DNA from: Candidatus Heteroscillospira lomanii
Lineage (GTDB): Bacteria; Bacillota; Clostridia; Oscillospirales; Oscillospiraceae
Length of the DNA stretch: 56,810 nucleotides
Assembly: GCA_904419385.1 (NCBI GenBank)
Contig: CAJFRI010000002.1
Location: 1-56,810 of the forward strand
Direction of reading: 5' to 3'
Part shown: positions 43,175 to 52,028 of the stretch, in pieces
How the letters are laid out: each line of letters begins with the position of its first letter
How positions within the stretch are numbered: the stretch's first letter is position 1
The notes under the pieces: model-generated
The model's database searches: none
What the model was told of the DNA's origin: nothing
What the model saw: the letters and a program-made list of their open reading frames with translations, nothing else
Program-made: the position numbers and the translations under genes

Positions 43175-45093
43175 GAGACGGATTCATCAAAGTAGCGGCC
43201 GCATCGCCGCGCATCAAGGTAGCCGGCTGCGCTCACAACGCCGCGGCGGTCGTCTCCGCCGCAGCGGAAGCGGCGGCGCACGGCGCGCGCCTTGTCGTGT
43301 TCCCGGAGCTCTGCCTCACGGGCTACACCTGCGGCGACCTGTTTTTGCAGGACACGCTTCTCGACGGCGCGCTCAACGCGCTGGAGACGGTCAGGCGCGA
43401 AACGGCGGAGCTCAACGCCGTGCTGCTTGTCGGCCTGCCGCTGAGACTGCGCGGCAAGCTCTATAACTGCGCGGCCGTGCTCTGCCGGGGCCAGGTGCTG
43501 GCCTTCGTGCCGAAGCAGCATCTGCCGAATTACTCGGAGTTTTACGAGCAGCGCCATTTTTCCCCCGGCAGAGAGATCGCCGGCGAGCTCGCCGGGATAG
43601 ATATACGCGCGGGAGGGGAGACGGTCGGCGTCCCGGTCGTGGCCGACGCCGTGTTCCGCTGTGATGAGGAGCCGCTCTTCACCTTCGGCGTGGAGATCTG
43701 CGAGGACCTGTGGGTGCCCGAGCCGCCGTCCTGCGGGCTCGCCATGGGCGGGGCGCACATCATCGCAAACCTCTCCGCCTCGGACGAGACCATAGGCAAG
43801 GCCGGCTACCGGCGCGAGCTCGTCTCGAGCCAGTCGGCGCGCCTGCTCTGCGCGTATGTCTATGCCGACGCGGGGCTCGGCGAGTCGACCCAGGACATGG
43901 TGTTCGCCGGGCACGACCTCATCGCCGAAAACGGCGCCATACTTTCCGAGAGCCGCCTGTTCACGAACGGCATCACCTACGCCGACATCGACCTCGGCCG
44001 CCTCGCCCACGACAGGCGGCGCATGAATACCTTCTCCGGCTGCGGCGCGGTGGATATCGGCTTCTCGCTCCGGCCCTGCGAATGCGACCTCGCCGACCGC
44101 TCTTTCCCGCGCCTGCCGTTCGTGCCGTCGGAGAAGGCCGCGCGCGACGAGCGCTGCGAGGAGATCCTCGCCATCCAGGCGGCGGGCCTTGCCTCACGCA
44201 TGGAGCACACCCGCGCAAAGACGGCTGTTGTCGGCCTGTCCGGCGGGCTCGACTCCACGCTCGCGCTCATCGTGATGGCGCACGCGTTCGACATGCTCGG
44301 CCGCCCGCGCGAGAACATCACAGCTGTGACCATGCCCTGTTTCGGCACCACGGCGCGCACCCGCGGCAACGCCGAAAAGCTCGCCGAGGCCTACGGCGCG
44401 GCCCTGCGCACCGTCGACATAAAGGCCGCCGTGAACCAGCACTTTGAGGACATAGGACACTCGTGGGACGACCACAGCGTGACCTTTGAAAACGCCCAGG
44501 CGCGCATGCGCACGCTCGTGCTCATGGACATAGCCAACAAGTCCGGGGGCCTCGTCGTCGGCACGGGCGACCTGTCCGAGCTTGCGCTCGGCTGGGCGAC
44601 CTATAACGGCGACCATATGAGCATGTACGGAGTGAACGCCTCGGTGCCGAAAACTCTGGTGCGCTATCTCGTGGACTACGAGGCCGAGCGCGCGGGCGGC
44701 GAGCTCGGCGCCGTGCTGCGCGACATACTGGCGACGCCGGTGTCGCCCGAGCTGCTCCCGCCGAAAGACGGCGAGATCAGCCAGCGCACGGAAAACCTCG
44801 TCGGCCCATATGAGCTGCACGACTTCTTCCTGTACTACATGGTGCGCTTCGGCTACTCGCCACGCAAGATCTACCGCGTAGCACTGCGCACTTTCGGCGG
44901 CGACTACGACGCCGCTACCATAAAGACGTGGCTGTGCACGTTCATCCGCCGCTTCTTTGCCCAGCAGTTCAAGCGCTCCTGCCTGCCGGACGGGCCGAAA
45001 GTCGGCTCCGTCGCGCTCTCGCCCCGCGGCGACTGGCGCATGCCGTCCGACGCGAGCGCCGAGCTCTGGCTGCACGAGGCCGAGGAACTCTGA
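43171..45093 (+). CDS. nadE: Glutamine-dependent NAD+ synthetase
   Basis: A 640-residue bifunctional enzyme converting deamido-NAD to NAD with glutamine as amide donor. The nitrilase-like amidase domain has the triad Glu46 (FPELCLTGY), Lys115 (VPKQHLPNY) and Cys177 (VEICEDLW). The synthetase domain has the PP-loop SGGLDST at Ser357 and GTGDLSELALGWATYNGDHM. Length matches the long NadE type. It is translationally coupled to the small membrane protein gene. Confidence 0.96.
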   Translation: MRDGFIKVAAASPRIKVAGCAHNAAAVVSAAAEAAAHGARLVVFPELCLTGYTCGDLFLQDTLLDGALNALETVRRETAELNAVLLVGLPLRLRGKLYNCAAVLCRGQVLAFVPKQHLPNYSEFYEQRHFSPGREIAGELAGIDIRAGGETVGVPVVADAVFRCDEEPLFTFGVEICEDLWVPEPPSCGLAMGGAHIIANLSASDETIGKAGYRRELVSSQSARLLCAYVYADAGLGESTQDMVFAGHDLIAENGAILSESRLFTNGITYADIDLGRLAHDRRRMNTFSGCGAVDIGFSLRPCECDLADRSFPRLPFVPSEKAARDERCEEILAIQAAGLASRMEHTRAKTAVVGLSGGLDSTLALIVMAHAFDMLGRPRENITAVTMPCFGTTARTRGNAEKLAEAYGAALRTVDIKAAVNQHFEDIGHSWDDHSVTFENAQARMRTLVLMDIANKSGGLVVGTGDLSELALGWATYNGDHMSMYGVNASVPKTLVRYLVDYEAERAGGELGAVLRDILATPVSPELLPPKDGEISQRTENLVGPYELHDFFLYYMVRFGYSPRKIYRVALRTFGGDYDAATIKTWLCTFIRRFFAQQFKRSCLPDGPKVGSVALSPRGDWRMPSDASAELWLHEAEEL

Positions 45094-45112
45094 CACAGCA
45101 CAGGAGGCAATC

Positions 45113-45805
45113 ATGGACATAACCATAGACCATCTCACGGCGGGAGCCGCCAGGGCAGAGGGTGTCACCGTCGTCATCGACGTGTTCCGCGCCTACACCT
45201 TTGAGTGCTGGGCCTATTCCCGCGGCGCCGGCCGCATATACCCGCTGGCCTCGCTCGACGGGGCCATGGCGCTCAAAGCCGCGCACCCCGGCTGGCTCCT
45301 CGCCGGCGAGCGGCACGGCAGGCCCCGCGAGGGCTTTGACTTCGGCAACTCCCCGTCCCAGCTCGAGAGAGCCGACATCGCCGGGCGCACCATCATCCAC
45401 ACCACCAGCGCCGGCACCCAGGGCATAGAGGCCGCGGTGCACGCCGAGCGCATCCTGCCCGCCGCGCTCGTGAACGCGGCCGCGACAGCGGAGTATATCC
45501 GCAGGCTTGCGCCGCAGCGCGTGAGCCTTGTGTGCATGGGTTTTGAAAACACATGCCCGACCGAGGAGGACACGCTCTGCGCCGAGTATATCCGCTCGCT
45601 CCTGCTCGGCGAGCCCATGGATGTGCGCGCCGCTATCCCCTCGCTGCGCGCCGGCCCCGGGTCGCGCTTTTTCGTCCCGGAGAACCAGGCTTTCGCGCCC
45701 GAGCGCGATTTCGAGCTCTCCACCGATATCGACCGCTTCCCCTTTGCCCTCGAGATCTGCAAAGACGAGCAGGGCAGGAACTATACAAAGCGCGTCGGCC
45801 TGTGA
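45113..45805 (+). CDS. comB: 2-phosphosulfolactate phosphatase family (ComB)
   Basis: A 230-residue ComB-type phosphatase. Signature regions are VTVVIDVFRAYTF, AGERHGRPREGFDFGNSPSQ, IIHTTSAGTQGIEAA and CMGFENTCPTEEDTLCAEYI. The enzyme removes phosphate from 2-phosphosulfolactate; in Bacillus the pathway supplies sulfolactate to spores, in archaea coenzyme M. ComA is not in the window. GGAGGCAATC before the ATG. Last gene of the glyS transcript. Confidence 0.88.
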   Translation: MDITIDHLTAGAARAEGVTVVIDVFRAYTFECWAYSRGAGRIYPLASLDGAMALKAAHPGWLLAGERHGRPREGFDFGNSPSQLERADIAGRTIIHTTSAGTQGIEAAVHAERILPAALVNAAATAEYIRRLAPQRVSLVCMGFENTCPTEEDTLCAEYIRSLLLGEPMDVRAAIPSLRAGPGSRFFVPENQAFAPERDFELSTDIDRFPFALEICKDEQGRNYTKRVGL

Positions 45806-45813
45806 CGGTCATG

Positions 45814-45850
45814 AAAAAGCCCCGCTCTCCATTCGGAGAACGGGGCTTTT
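45814..45850. terminator. Bidirectional terminator between comB and dnaC
   Basis: Seventeen-base stem with one mismatch, loop ATTC, A-run and T-run flanks. Confidence 0.9.
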
Positions 45851-45858
45851 GCGTTTTC

Positions 45859-46833
45859 TCAGCGCTCGCGCGCTTTTTTTATCGCCCGTATGTCGCTCCC
45901 GGCGAACTCGAGCTCCTCGAACTCGCCCTCTATGCGCGAGGCGATCTGCGGCGTGTACCGCCGGGAGAGCTCGGCGGCGGAGAGGTTGGTGCTGATTATC
46001 ATGCTCTTTTTCCCGGCGAGGCGGCGGCTCAGAATGGCGTATAGCGCGCCGTTGGTGACGCCGCCGGGCATCTCCGTGCCGAGGTCGTCGAGGATGAGCA
46101 GGTCGCAGCTGAGCATGCGCTCGACCGTACCGGCGGCATCGCCGTCGCGGGCGAAGCGCTTGTCCTCAAACGCCTCGAAAGCCGCGCCCGCCGACTCGTA
46201 GACCACGGAAAAGCCCTTCTGTGACACGACCCGCGCTATGCAGGCCGAGAGGAAGGTCTTGCCTAGCCCGGGGCCGCCGCGCAGCAGCAGGTCCATGCTG
46301 CCGGGCGCGAAGGTCTCGGCGTAGGTGCGGCAGGTTTTGTACACCATTTCCATGCACTCGCGCGGGGACACGCCGGTGCGCGCGTTTTTTTCGCCGTCGT
46401 AGTAAGAGAGGTCAAAGCGCTCGAAGCTCTCGTCGCCCATGAGCATGAGGCTTGAGAGGCTCGCGGCCACCTCGCGGTCGTAGAGCCCTTTGAGGCAGGA
46501 GCACATGTGCCCCATGACATAGCCGCTGTCGCGGCACTTGGGGCAGTCTGCGATCTCGTCCAGATAGTCCGCCGGATGGCCGAGCGCCGTGAGCCGCTCG
46601 GCTCGTTCGACCTGCAGGTCCAGGCTCTCGCGCTCGAGAGCCTTCACGTCGGCCCCGGAGCCGAGCGCCGCACCGAACACCTCTGCCATTATGCCGCGCA
46701 GGCGCGCGTCTATCTCTTTTATGCGCGCGTCGCGGGAGTAGATCTCCTTGCGGCGGCGCAGCTCCTCGCGGCGGTTTTGTTCTCTCGTCTCGGCCAGGCG
46801 CTCCCGCGCCTTTGCCAGAAGTTTGCCGTCCAT
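45859..46833 (-). CDS. dnaC: DnaC/DnaI-type helicase loader ATPase
   Basis: A 324-residue AAA+ protein that loads the replicative helicase. A basic coiled-coil N-terminus (AKARERLAETREQNRREELRRRK), a zinc knuckle CPKC ... HMCSC at residues about 96-113, Walker A GGPGLGKT, Walker B LLILDDLGTE, sensor IISTNLS and the arginine region RIEGEFEELEF. It starts ten bases after dnaD. The pair acts together in primosome assembly. Confidence 0.92.
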   Translation of the reverse strand: MDGKLLAKARERLAETREQNRREELRRRKEIYSRDARIKEIDARLRGIMAEVFGAALGSGADVKALERESLDLQVERAERLTALGHPADYLDEIADCPKCRDSGYVMGHMCSCLKGLYDREVAASLSSLMLMGDESFERFDLSYYDGEKNARTGVSPRECMEMVYKTCRTYAETFAPGSMDLLLRGGPGLGKTFLSACIARVVSQKGFSVVYESAGAAFEAFEDKRFARDGDAAGTVERMLSCDLLILDDLGTEMPGGVTNGALYAILSRRLAGKKSMIISTNLSAAELSRRYTPQIASRIEGEFEELEFAGSDIRAIKKARER

Positions 46834-46843
46834 AGCTCAAACC

Positions 46844-47779
46844 TCAATCTTTCTTCATGCGGTTCATAAGGCGCTCCATGCGCTCTATGCCGCCGCGGTC
46901 GGGCTCCGAAGCGCCGGCCGGTTTCGTGTTGCGCCGCTCGGGCGGGAGGGTGTCGCCCGCGGCGATCTCCTCCGGCGTGTGCAGGCCCTTGCCGTGCCAG
47001 CTGCGGACTATCGAGTCCATGTACTTCCACTGCAGGCGCCCCGTCTTGAGCACAGTGCGGTCGTAGGCGAGCTCGAGCGCGCCGGCCGAAAAGCCGAGCG
47101 CGATCCAGTCCTCTATGTATTTCCGCTCGGTGGACGAGAGGCTGCGCCCCTGTATTCCGAGAGCGGACTTTATCTTCTCGGTCTCGCTGTCGAGCTTTTG
47201 CAGATAGCGCAGGTGCTCCTCGGCGGCCTCGAGCGTCGTTATCTCGCGGTTGGCCCAGGCGTAGGCCTCGCGCTCGACGCTGCGCATGGAGGGGCGGCGG
47301 CCGGGGCCGAGGCGCTTTTCCGTCCGCTCGATACAGTGGCTCACGAGCATGAGGATGACCTCAGGCGGCAGGGCGAGGTAGTCGTATATGCCGAACAGGA
47401 GCTTCAGCTCCGTGCCGGAGAGCACCCGGCCGAACAGCGCCTGCACCTCGGCTGTGAGCGATGAGAATTCCGGGCTGTCAATGGTGCGCTCGCTCATCTG
47501 CTCTGTGGAGTACTCCGGCAGCTCCTCCGGCGGCTCGGGTATGCCGCGTATCTCCAGAAGGCCCATCTCGCTGAGCGCTTCGGCCGCGCGGCGCAGCTGC
47601 GCGGAGCTCATGCCGAGCCGCTTTGACGCCTCGTCCATCGTGAACGAGCCGCCGCGCCGCAGCAGGTATATGTAGAGTAGGGCTGCCGCCGCGTCGCCGC
47701 GCGAGAGCAGCCTGTCGGCGTCGGCCGCGGAGATGACGACTGCCTGTTCGCGCGCTATCGTGTATCTCACTTCGTTCAT
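46844..47779 (-). CDS. dnaD: DnaD-domain replication protein
   Basis: A 311-residue primosome protein. Residues about 30-80 form a winged helix (AALLYIYLLRRGGSFTMDEASKRLGMS), and two DnaD-like helical domains follow at about 110-190 (FGRVLSGTELKLLFGIYDYLALPPEVILMLV) and 195-270 (LGIQGRSLSSTERKYIEDWIALGFSAGALELAYD, TGRLQWKYMDSIVRSWHGKG). Typical end for the family. Promoter on the minus strand at 47869-47897. Confidence 0.92.
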   Translation of the reverse strand: MNEVRYTIAREQAVVISAADADRLLSRGDAAAALLYIYLLRRGGSFTMDEASKRLGMSSAQLRRAAEALSEMGLLEIRGIPEPPEELPEYSTEQMSERTIDSPEFSSLTAEVQALFGRVLSGTELKLLFGIYDYLALPPEVILMLVSHCIERTEKRLGPGRRPSMRSVEREAYAWANREITTLEAAEEHLRYLQKLDSETEKIKSALGIQGRSLSSTERKYIEDWIALGFSAGALELAYDRTVLKTGRLQWKYMDSIVRSWHGKGLHTPEEIAAGDTLPPERRNTKPAGASEPDRGGIERMERLMNRMKKD

Positions 47780-47868
47780 TCGTATATCTCCGTGTGTGGC
47801 GAAAATGTAAAGCTTTTGAAAATTTGCACGTCTGCGCTGTCTGAGCGCCCTTATTCGTGCTATAATGC

Positions 47869-47897
47869 ATTATATCATCAAAAATCCCTTGTGGCAA
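47869..47897 (-). promoter_or_regulatory. Promoter of dnaD-dnaC
   Basis: Minus strand: TTGCCA (47897-47892), TATAAT (47874-47869), spacer 17. It overlaps the -35 box of the divergent promoter. Confidence 0.75.
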
Positions 47898-47918
47898 TGC
47901 GTAAGAATGTGATATAAT
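47889..47918 (+). promoter_or_regulatory. Promoter of the U32-maf-mre operon
   Basis: TTGTGG at 47889-47894 and TATAAT at 47913-47918, spacer 18. The -35 boxes of this and the dnaD promoter share bases 47892-47894, so the two may compete. Confidence 0.6.
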
Positions 47919-47979
47919 CATATGTCCTGCGCCGCTGAGGGCGCAATGGAAGACAAAACTACGTTACGGGAGACGGAAA

Positions 47980-50067
47980 ATGCTCGAGATCCTTTCGCCG
48001 GCCGGCTCTCCGGAGGGCGTTATCGCCGCCGTTCAGAGCGGCGCGGATGCAATATATATGGGCTTCGGCGAGCACAATGCCCGCCGCGGGGCCAAAAATT
48101 TCACAGATGAAGAATTCGCCGATTCCGTGCGGTACTGCCGTGTGCGCGGGTGCAAGGTGTATGTCACGCTGAACACCCTGGCCGCCGACAGGGAGCTGAG
48201 GCGCGTCGCCGCCCTGGCCGGCCGCGCGGCCGAGCTCGGGGCCGACGCCATACTGGTGCAGGACCTCGGGCTTGCGAGAGTGCTGCGCTCCGTGCTGCCG
48301 GATATGCCGCTGCACGCGAGCACCCAGATGAGCGTGCACAATCTCGACGGGGTTTACGCCGCGGCCGAGCTCGGGATGAAGCGGGTCGTGCTCGCGCGCG
48401 AGCTCAACATGCACCAGATAGAATATATCTGCGCGCGCTCGCCGATCGAGATAGAGGTGTTCGTCCACGGGGCGCTCTGCTTCTGCCACTCGGGCCAGTG
48501 CTATATGAGCGCGCTCATCGGCGGGCACAGCGGCAACCGCGGCCAGTGCGCCCAGACCTGCCGCATGGATTACAGCATGGGCGGCCGCATGGACCGCAAG
48601 CCCATGAGCCTGAAAGACAACTGCCTGCTCGCCTATGTGAGCGAGCTCGAGCGCATGGGTGTGGCCAGCGCCAAGATAGAGGGGCGCGCCAAGCGCCCGG
48701 AATACGCGGCGATCGTCACGTCGATCTACGCCGACGTCGTCAAAAACCGCCGCGTGCCCACCCAGGCAGACTATGAGCGCCTCGCGCTCGCCTTCTCGCG
48801 CCAGGGCTTTACCGACGGGTATTTCACCGGCAGGCTCGGGCCGGACATGTTCGGCGTGCGCGAGGAGACCCCGCGCGAGACCGAGCAGCTCTACAGCGAG
48901 GCGCAGAAGGAGTACATAAATTCCGAAGTGCGCCGCGTCCCGGTGAGGTTTTACGCCGTCATCGAGGCGTCGAACCGCTCGCGCTTTGCGATAGAAGACG
49001 CCGAGGGACGCCACGCTACCGCCGAGGGGCCCGTGCCGCAGGCCGCCGTCTCGCGGGAGCTCACTGCCGAGTCCGTCGGCGAGCAGCTCTACAAGACCGG
49101 CGGCACGCCGTACTCCTGCGTGGAGGTCAACTGCAAGGTCGACCCGGGGCTCTATCTCCCGGCGGCCAAGCTCAACGAGATCAGGCGCGAGCTCATCTCG
49201 CGCATCACGGCGCTGCGCCGCGCCGCCCCGCCTTACGCTAAGGGCGAGTTCCCGCCGGCGCCGCTCTCGGCTCCGGCCTCCGGCGCGCCGAGAGTCATAT
49301 ATCAGGTCACGAGGGCCGATCAGCTCTCGCCCGAGCTGGCCGACACCCGCCCGGACTATATCTATGTCCCGCTGGAGATCATCCAGGCGGCGCCGGAGGC
49401 CGTCGCCAGGTTCGTCTCCTCGGGGAGCACGCCCGTGGCCGTCATGCCGAGGGTGATGACCGACTCCGAGACGGGTGAGGTCGAGGCCCTGCTCCGCCGC
49501 ACTAAGGCCATGGGCATAACCGAGGCTCTGGCCGGCAATCTCGGCCAGGTCGCGCTCTGCCGCCGCCTGGGATTCACGGTGCGGGGCGACTTCGGCTTCA
49601 ACGCATTCAATTCACACTCGCTGGAGATGTTGCGCAGCGCGGGCCTCGTCTCGGCGACGGCGTCGTTCGAGCTGCGCCTCAGCCAGATACGCGACCTCAT
49701 AAAGCCTCTCGACACCGAGATGATAGTCTACGGCCGCCTGCCCGCCATGGTGAGCGACCAGTGCATAATCAAGAACAGCGCCGGCCGCTGCAACTGTGAG
49801 AACAGCCCCCAGCTCGCCGACAGGCACGGCTCCGTGTTCCCGGTGATACGCGAGTTCGGCTGCCGCAACGTCGTCCTCAACGCGCACAGGCTGTTCCTCG
49901 CGGACAAGCGCGCCGACTATGAGAACATCGGCCTCTGGGGCGCGCGCCTGCTGTTCACGACGGAGAGCGCCCGCGAGTGCGTCCTCATCGCAAAGACATA
50001 TGCCGGCGCGGCCGAATATTCGCCCACGAATATCACCCGCGGGCTGTATTACAGAGGCGTGAAATGA
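47980..50067 (+). CDS. U32 family peptidase
   Basis: A 695-residue protein of the U32 (YrrN/YrrO, RlhA/TrhP-like) family. EILSPAGSPEGVIAAVQSGADAIYMG is the start; the U32 signature EVFVHGALCFCHSGQCYMS lies at residues 159-177, followed by conserved cysteines (NRGQCAQTCR). A second half of about residues 370-690 holds the long-form extension. Members are peptidases by annotation, but several act in RNA hydroxylation with iron-sulfur clusters. GGGAGACGGAAA precedes the ATG. Its stop overlaps the start of maf. Confidence 0.92.
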   Translation: MLEILSPAGSPEGVIAAVQSGADAIYMGFGEHNARRGAKNFTDEEFADSVRYCRVRGCKVYVTLNTLAADRELRRVAALAGRAAELGADAILVQDLGLARVLRSVLPDMPLHASTQMSVHNLDGVYAAAELGMKRVVLARELNMHQIEYICARSPIEIEVFVHGALCFCHSGQCYMSALIGGHSGNRGQCAQTCRMDYSMGGRMDRKPMSLKDNCLLAYVSELERMGVASAKIEGRAKRPEYAAIVTSIYADVVKNRRVPTQADYERLALAFSRQGFTDGYFTGRLGPDMFGVREETPRETEQLYSEAQKEYINSEVRRVPVRFYAVIEASNRSRFAIEDAEGRHATAEGPVPQAAVSRELTAESVGEQLYKTGGTPYSCVEVNCKVDPGLYLPAAKLNEIRRELISRITALRRAAPPYAKGEFPPAPLSAPASGAPRVIYQVTRADQLSPELADTRPDYIYVPLEIIQAAPEAVARFVSSGSTPVAVMPRVMTDSETGEVEALLRRTKAMGITEALAGNLGQVALCRRLGFTVRGDFGFNAFNSHSLEMLRSAGLVSATASFELRLSQIRDLIKPLDTEMIVYGRLPAMVSDQCIIKNSAGRCNCENSPQLADRHGSVFPVIREFGCRNVVLNAHRLFLADKRADYENIGLWGARLLFTTESARECVLIAKTYAGAAEYSPTNITRGLYYRGVK

Positions 50068-50639
50068 GCAAGGATATAATATTGGCCTCGGCCTCCCCGC
50101 GCCGCCGCCGCATACTTGAGATGATGGGGCTCGACCCTGTCGTGAGGCCTGCCGCGGGCGAGGAGCGCATCCCGCCCGGGGTCTCGCCGGACGGCGCCGT
50201 GCGCATACTCTCCGGCCGCAAGGCGGGCGAGGCGGCGGGCGTCTCGCCGCGGGATTCCATAGTCATCGCGGCGGACACGGTCGTCGTGCTTGACGGCCGC
50301 ATCCTCGGCAAGCCCTCCGGGAAAGATGGCGCGCGCGAAATGCTCGCGGCGCTCTCCGCCAGGGAGCACAGCGTGCTCACGGGGCTCACCGTCATCTCCG
50401 GCGGGACCGAGATATGCGTGTCCGAGGAGACGCTCGTTCGCTTCCGCGAGCTGACGGAGAGCGAGATAGAGCGCTATATCGCCACGGGCGAGCCCATGGA
50501 CAAGGCCGGAGCTTACGGCATACAGGGGCCCGGCGGCGCGTTCGTGAGCGGGATAACCGGGGATTTTTACAATGTCATGGGCCTGCCGCTGTGCCGGCTC
50601 GGGCTCATACTTCGCAGATTGGGTGTGGAGCTGATTTGA
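50064..50639 (+). CDS. maf: Maf family nucleotide pyrophosphatase
   Basis: A 191-residue house-cleaning dNTP/UTP pyrophosphatase. IILASASPRRRRIL is the Maf phosphate loop, IAADTVVVLDGRILGKP the metal site, and GKAGAYGIQG-like DKAGAYGIQGPGGAFV the C-terminal motif. ATGA overlap with U32. Maf next to mreBCD genes is common and links it to septum or cell-shape control. Confidence 0.94.
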   Translation: MSKDIILASASPRRRRILEMMGLDPVVRPAAGEERIPPGVSPDGAVRILSGRKAGEAAGVSPRDSIVIAADTVVVLDGRILGKPSGKDGAREMLAALSAREHSVLTGLTVISGGTEICVSEETLVRFRELTESEIERYIATGEPMDKAGAYGIQGPGGAFVSGITGDFYNVMGLPLCRLGLILRRLGVELI

Positions 50640-51484
50640 ATTTCAAGAAATTTCTCAGGCGATACGGGACGCGGCTCGGGGCGATGACGCTCGGAGTCGT
50701 GCTGATAGTCGCCGTGAGCGCCCACTTTCTCGGCGGGCGCGCCGGAGTCGTCAGCGACACGGCGGGCATAGTCAAGTCGCCGGTGCAGAGCGCCGTCGGC
50801 GTCGTCGTCGACTGGTTCGAGAGCCTGTACGGATATATCTATGAATATGACATGCTCGTCGCCGAAAACGAGGCGCTGCGCACGCAGCTGGCCGAGGCCC
50901 AGGAGGACGCAAGGCTCGGAGCCGAGGCGCGCGACGAGAATGTGCGCCTGCGCGAACTGCTCGGGCTGAAACAGCGCCACTCCGACTTCGTGTTCGAGTC
51001 GGCGAGGATAGTCAACTGGAACTCATCCAACTGGACGAGCTCCTTCACCATAAGCAAGGGCGAGAGCTCGGGCCTCCAGGTCGGCATGCCGGTCGTCACG
51101 GAGGCGGGCGAGCTCGTCGGCGAGATCAGCGAGCTCGGCGAGACCTGGGCGAATGTCGCGACGGTCATCGACGTGAGCACCAACGTCGGCGTCCTCGTCG
51201 GCGAGGCCGGCAACGCCGCCATGGCGATAGGCGACTTCGCGCTCATGCAGGACGGCTGCTGCAAGATCTACCACCTCACGGAAGGCACCAGCCTCCTCGA
51301 GGGCGACACGGTGCTCACCTCCGGCCAGGGCGGGGCATACCCGCAGGGCCTCGTCGTCGGCACGATAGAAAATGTGCTCACCGAGGCCGGCGGCCAGATG
51401 CCGTACGGCGTGCTGAGACCGAGCTGCGACCTCGACTCGCTGTCGCAGGTGTTCGTCGTCACCCAGTTCGACGTGGTCGAGTGA
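50636..51484 (+). CDS. mreC: Rod shape-determining protein MreC
   Basis: A 282-residue bitopic protein. One helix (about 15-33), a coiled coil (YDMLVAENEALRTQLAEAQ, about 74-110, ending LRELLGLKQ) and two beta-domains (VNWNSSNWTSSFTISKGESSGLQVGMPV, LTSGQGGAYPQGLVVGTIE). It starts with a TTG after GGAG inside the end of maf. MreB is not in the window, so this operon carries mreCD without mreB. Confidence 0.93.
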   Translation: MNFKKFLRRYGTRLGAMTLGVVLIVAVSAHFLGGRAGVVSDTAGIVKSPVQSAVGVVVDWFESLYGYIYEYDMLVAENEALRTQLAEAQEDARLGAEARDENVRLRELLGLKQRHSDFVFESARIVNWNSSNWTSSFTISKGESSGLQVGMPVVTEAGELVGEISELGETWANVATVIDVSTNVGVLVGEAGNAAMAIGDFALMQDGCCKIYHLTEGTSLLEGDTVLTSGQGGAYPQGLVVGTIENVLTEAGGQMPYGVLRPSCDLDSLSQVFVVTQFDVVE

Positions 51485-51497
51485 CACGGAGGGCGCC

Positions 51498-52016
51498 ATG
51501 TATCTGCTTGATCTGGTCAATCTCGACAAGCTCCGCAGGAGCATACTGTATGCGCTCATGCTCATCGTCGTCATGTCGGTGCAGGAGCTGATCCTCTCGC
51601 GCGTGACCATATTCGGCGCGCGGGCGATGATAATGCCGCTGTTCCCCATAGCGGTCGGCATGCTGCAGGGCGGCGCGTGGGGGATGGTGTTCGGGCTGCT
51701 GTGCGGCATTTTGTGCGACGCCATGTTCTCAGAGACGCTCGTGCTCTTTACGCTCATAATGCCGGCGCTCGGCTTCCTCGCCACGGCGGCGGAGCGCTTT
51801 CTGGTCACGAAGCGGCTCCCGGCGTTCTTCGCCGTGAGTGCTGCCGGCCTGCTTGCGACGGCGCTGATCCAGGCGCTGCGCGTGTTCCTGCTGTATAACG
51901 GCGAGGTGCTGCCCATGCTGCGCACCGCACTGCTGCAAACGGCCTACTCGCTGCCATTCATATTCGCTATCTACTTCCCGTGCCGGGCCCTCGCGGAGCG
52001 ATCGCTCGACGGATAA
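51498..52016 (+). CDS. mreD: Rod shape-determining protein MreD
   Basis: A 172-residue protein with about five membrane helices. Its place between mreC and PBP2 plus the pattern IMPLFPIAVGMLQGGAWGMVFGLLCGILCD support MreD. It is a membrane partner of MreC and PBP2 in side-wall growth. Confidence 0.88.
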   Translation: MYLLDLVNLDKLRRSILYALMLIVVMSVQELILSRVTIFGARAMIMPLFPIAVGMLQGGAWGMVFGLLCGILCDAMFSETLVLFTLIMPALGFLATAAERFLVTKRLPAFFAVSAAGLLATALIQALRVFLLYNGEVLPMLRTALLQTAYSLPFIFAIYFPCRALAERSLDG

Positions 52017-52028
52017 AAGGAGAACCCT

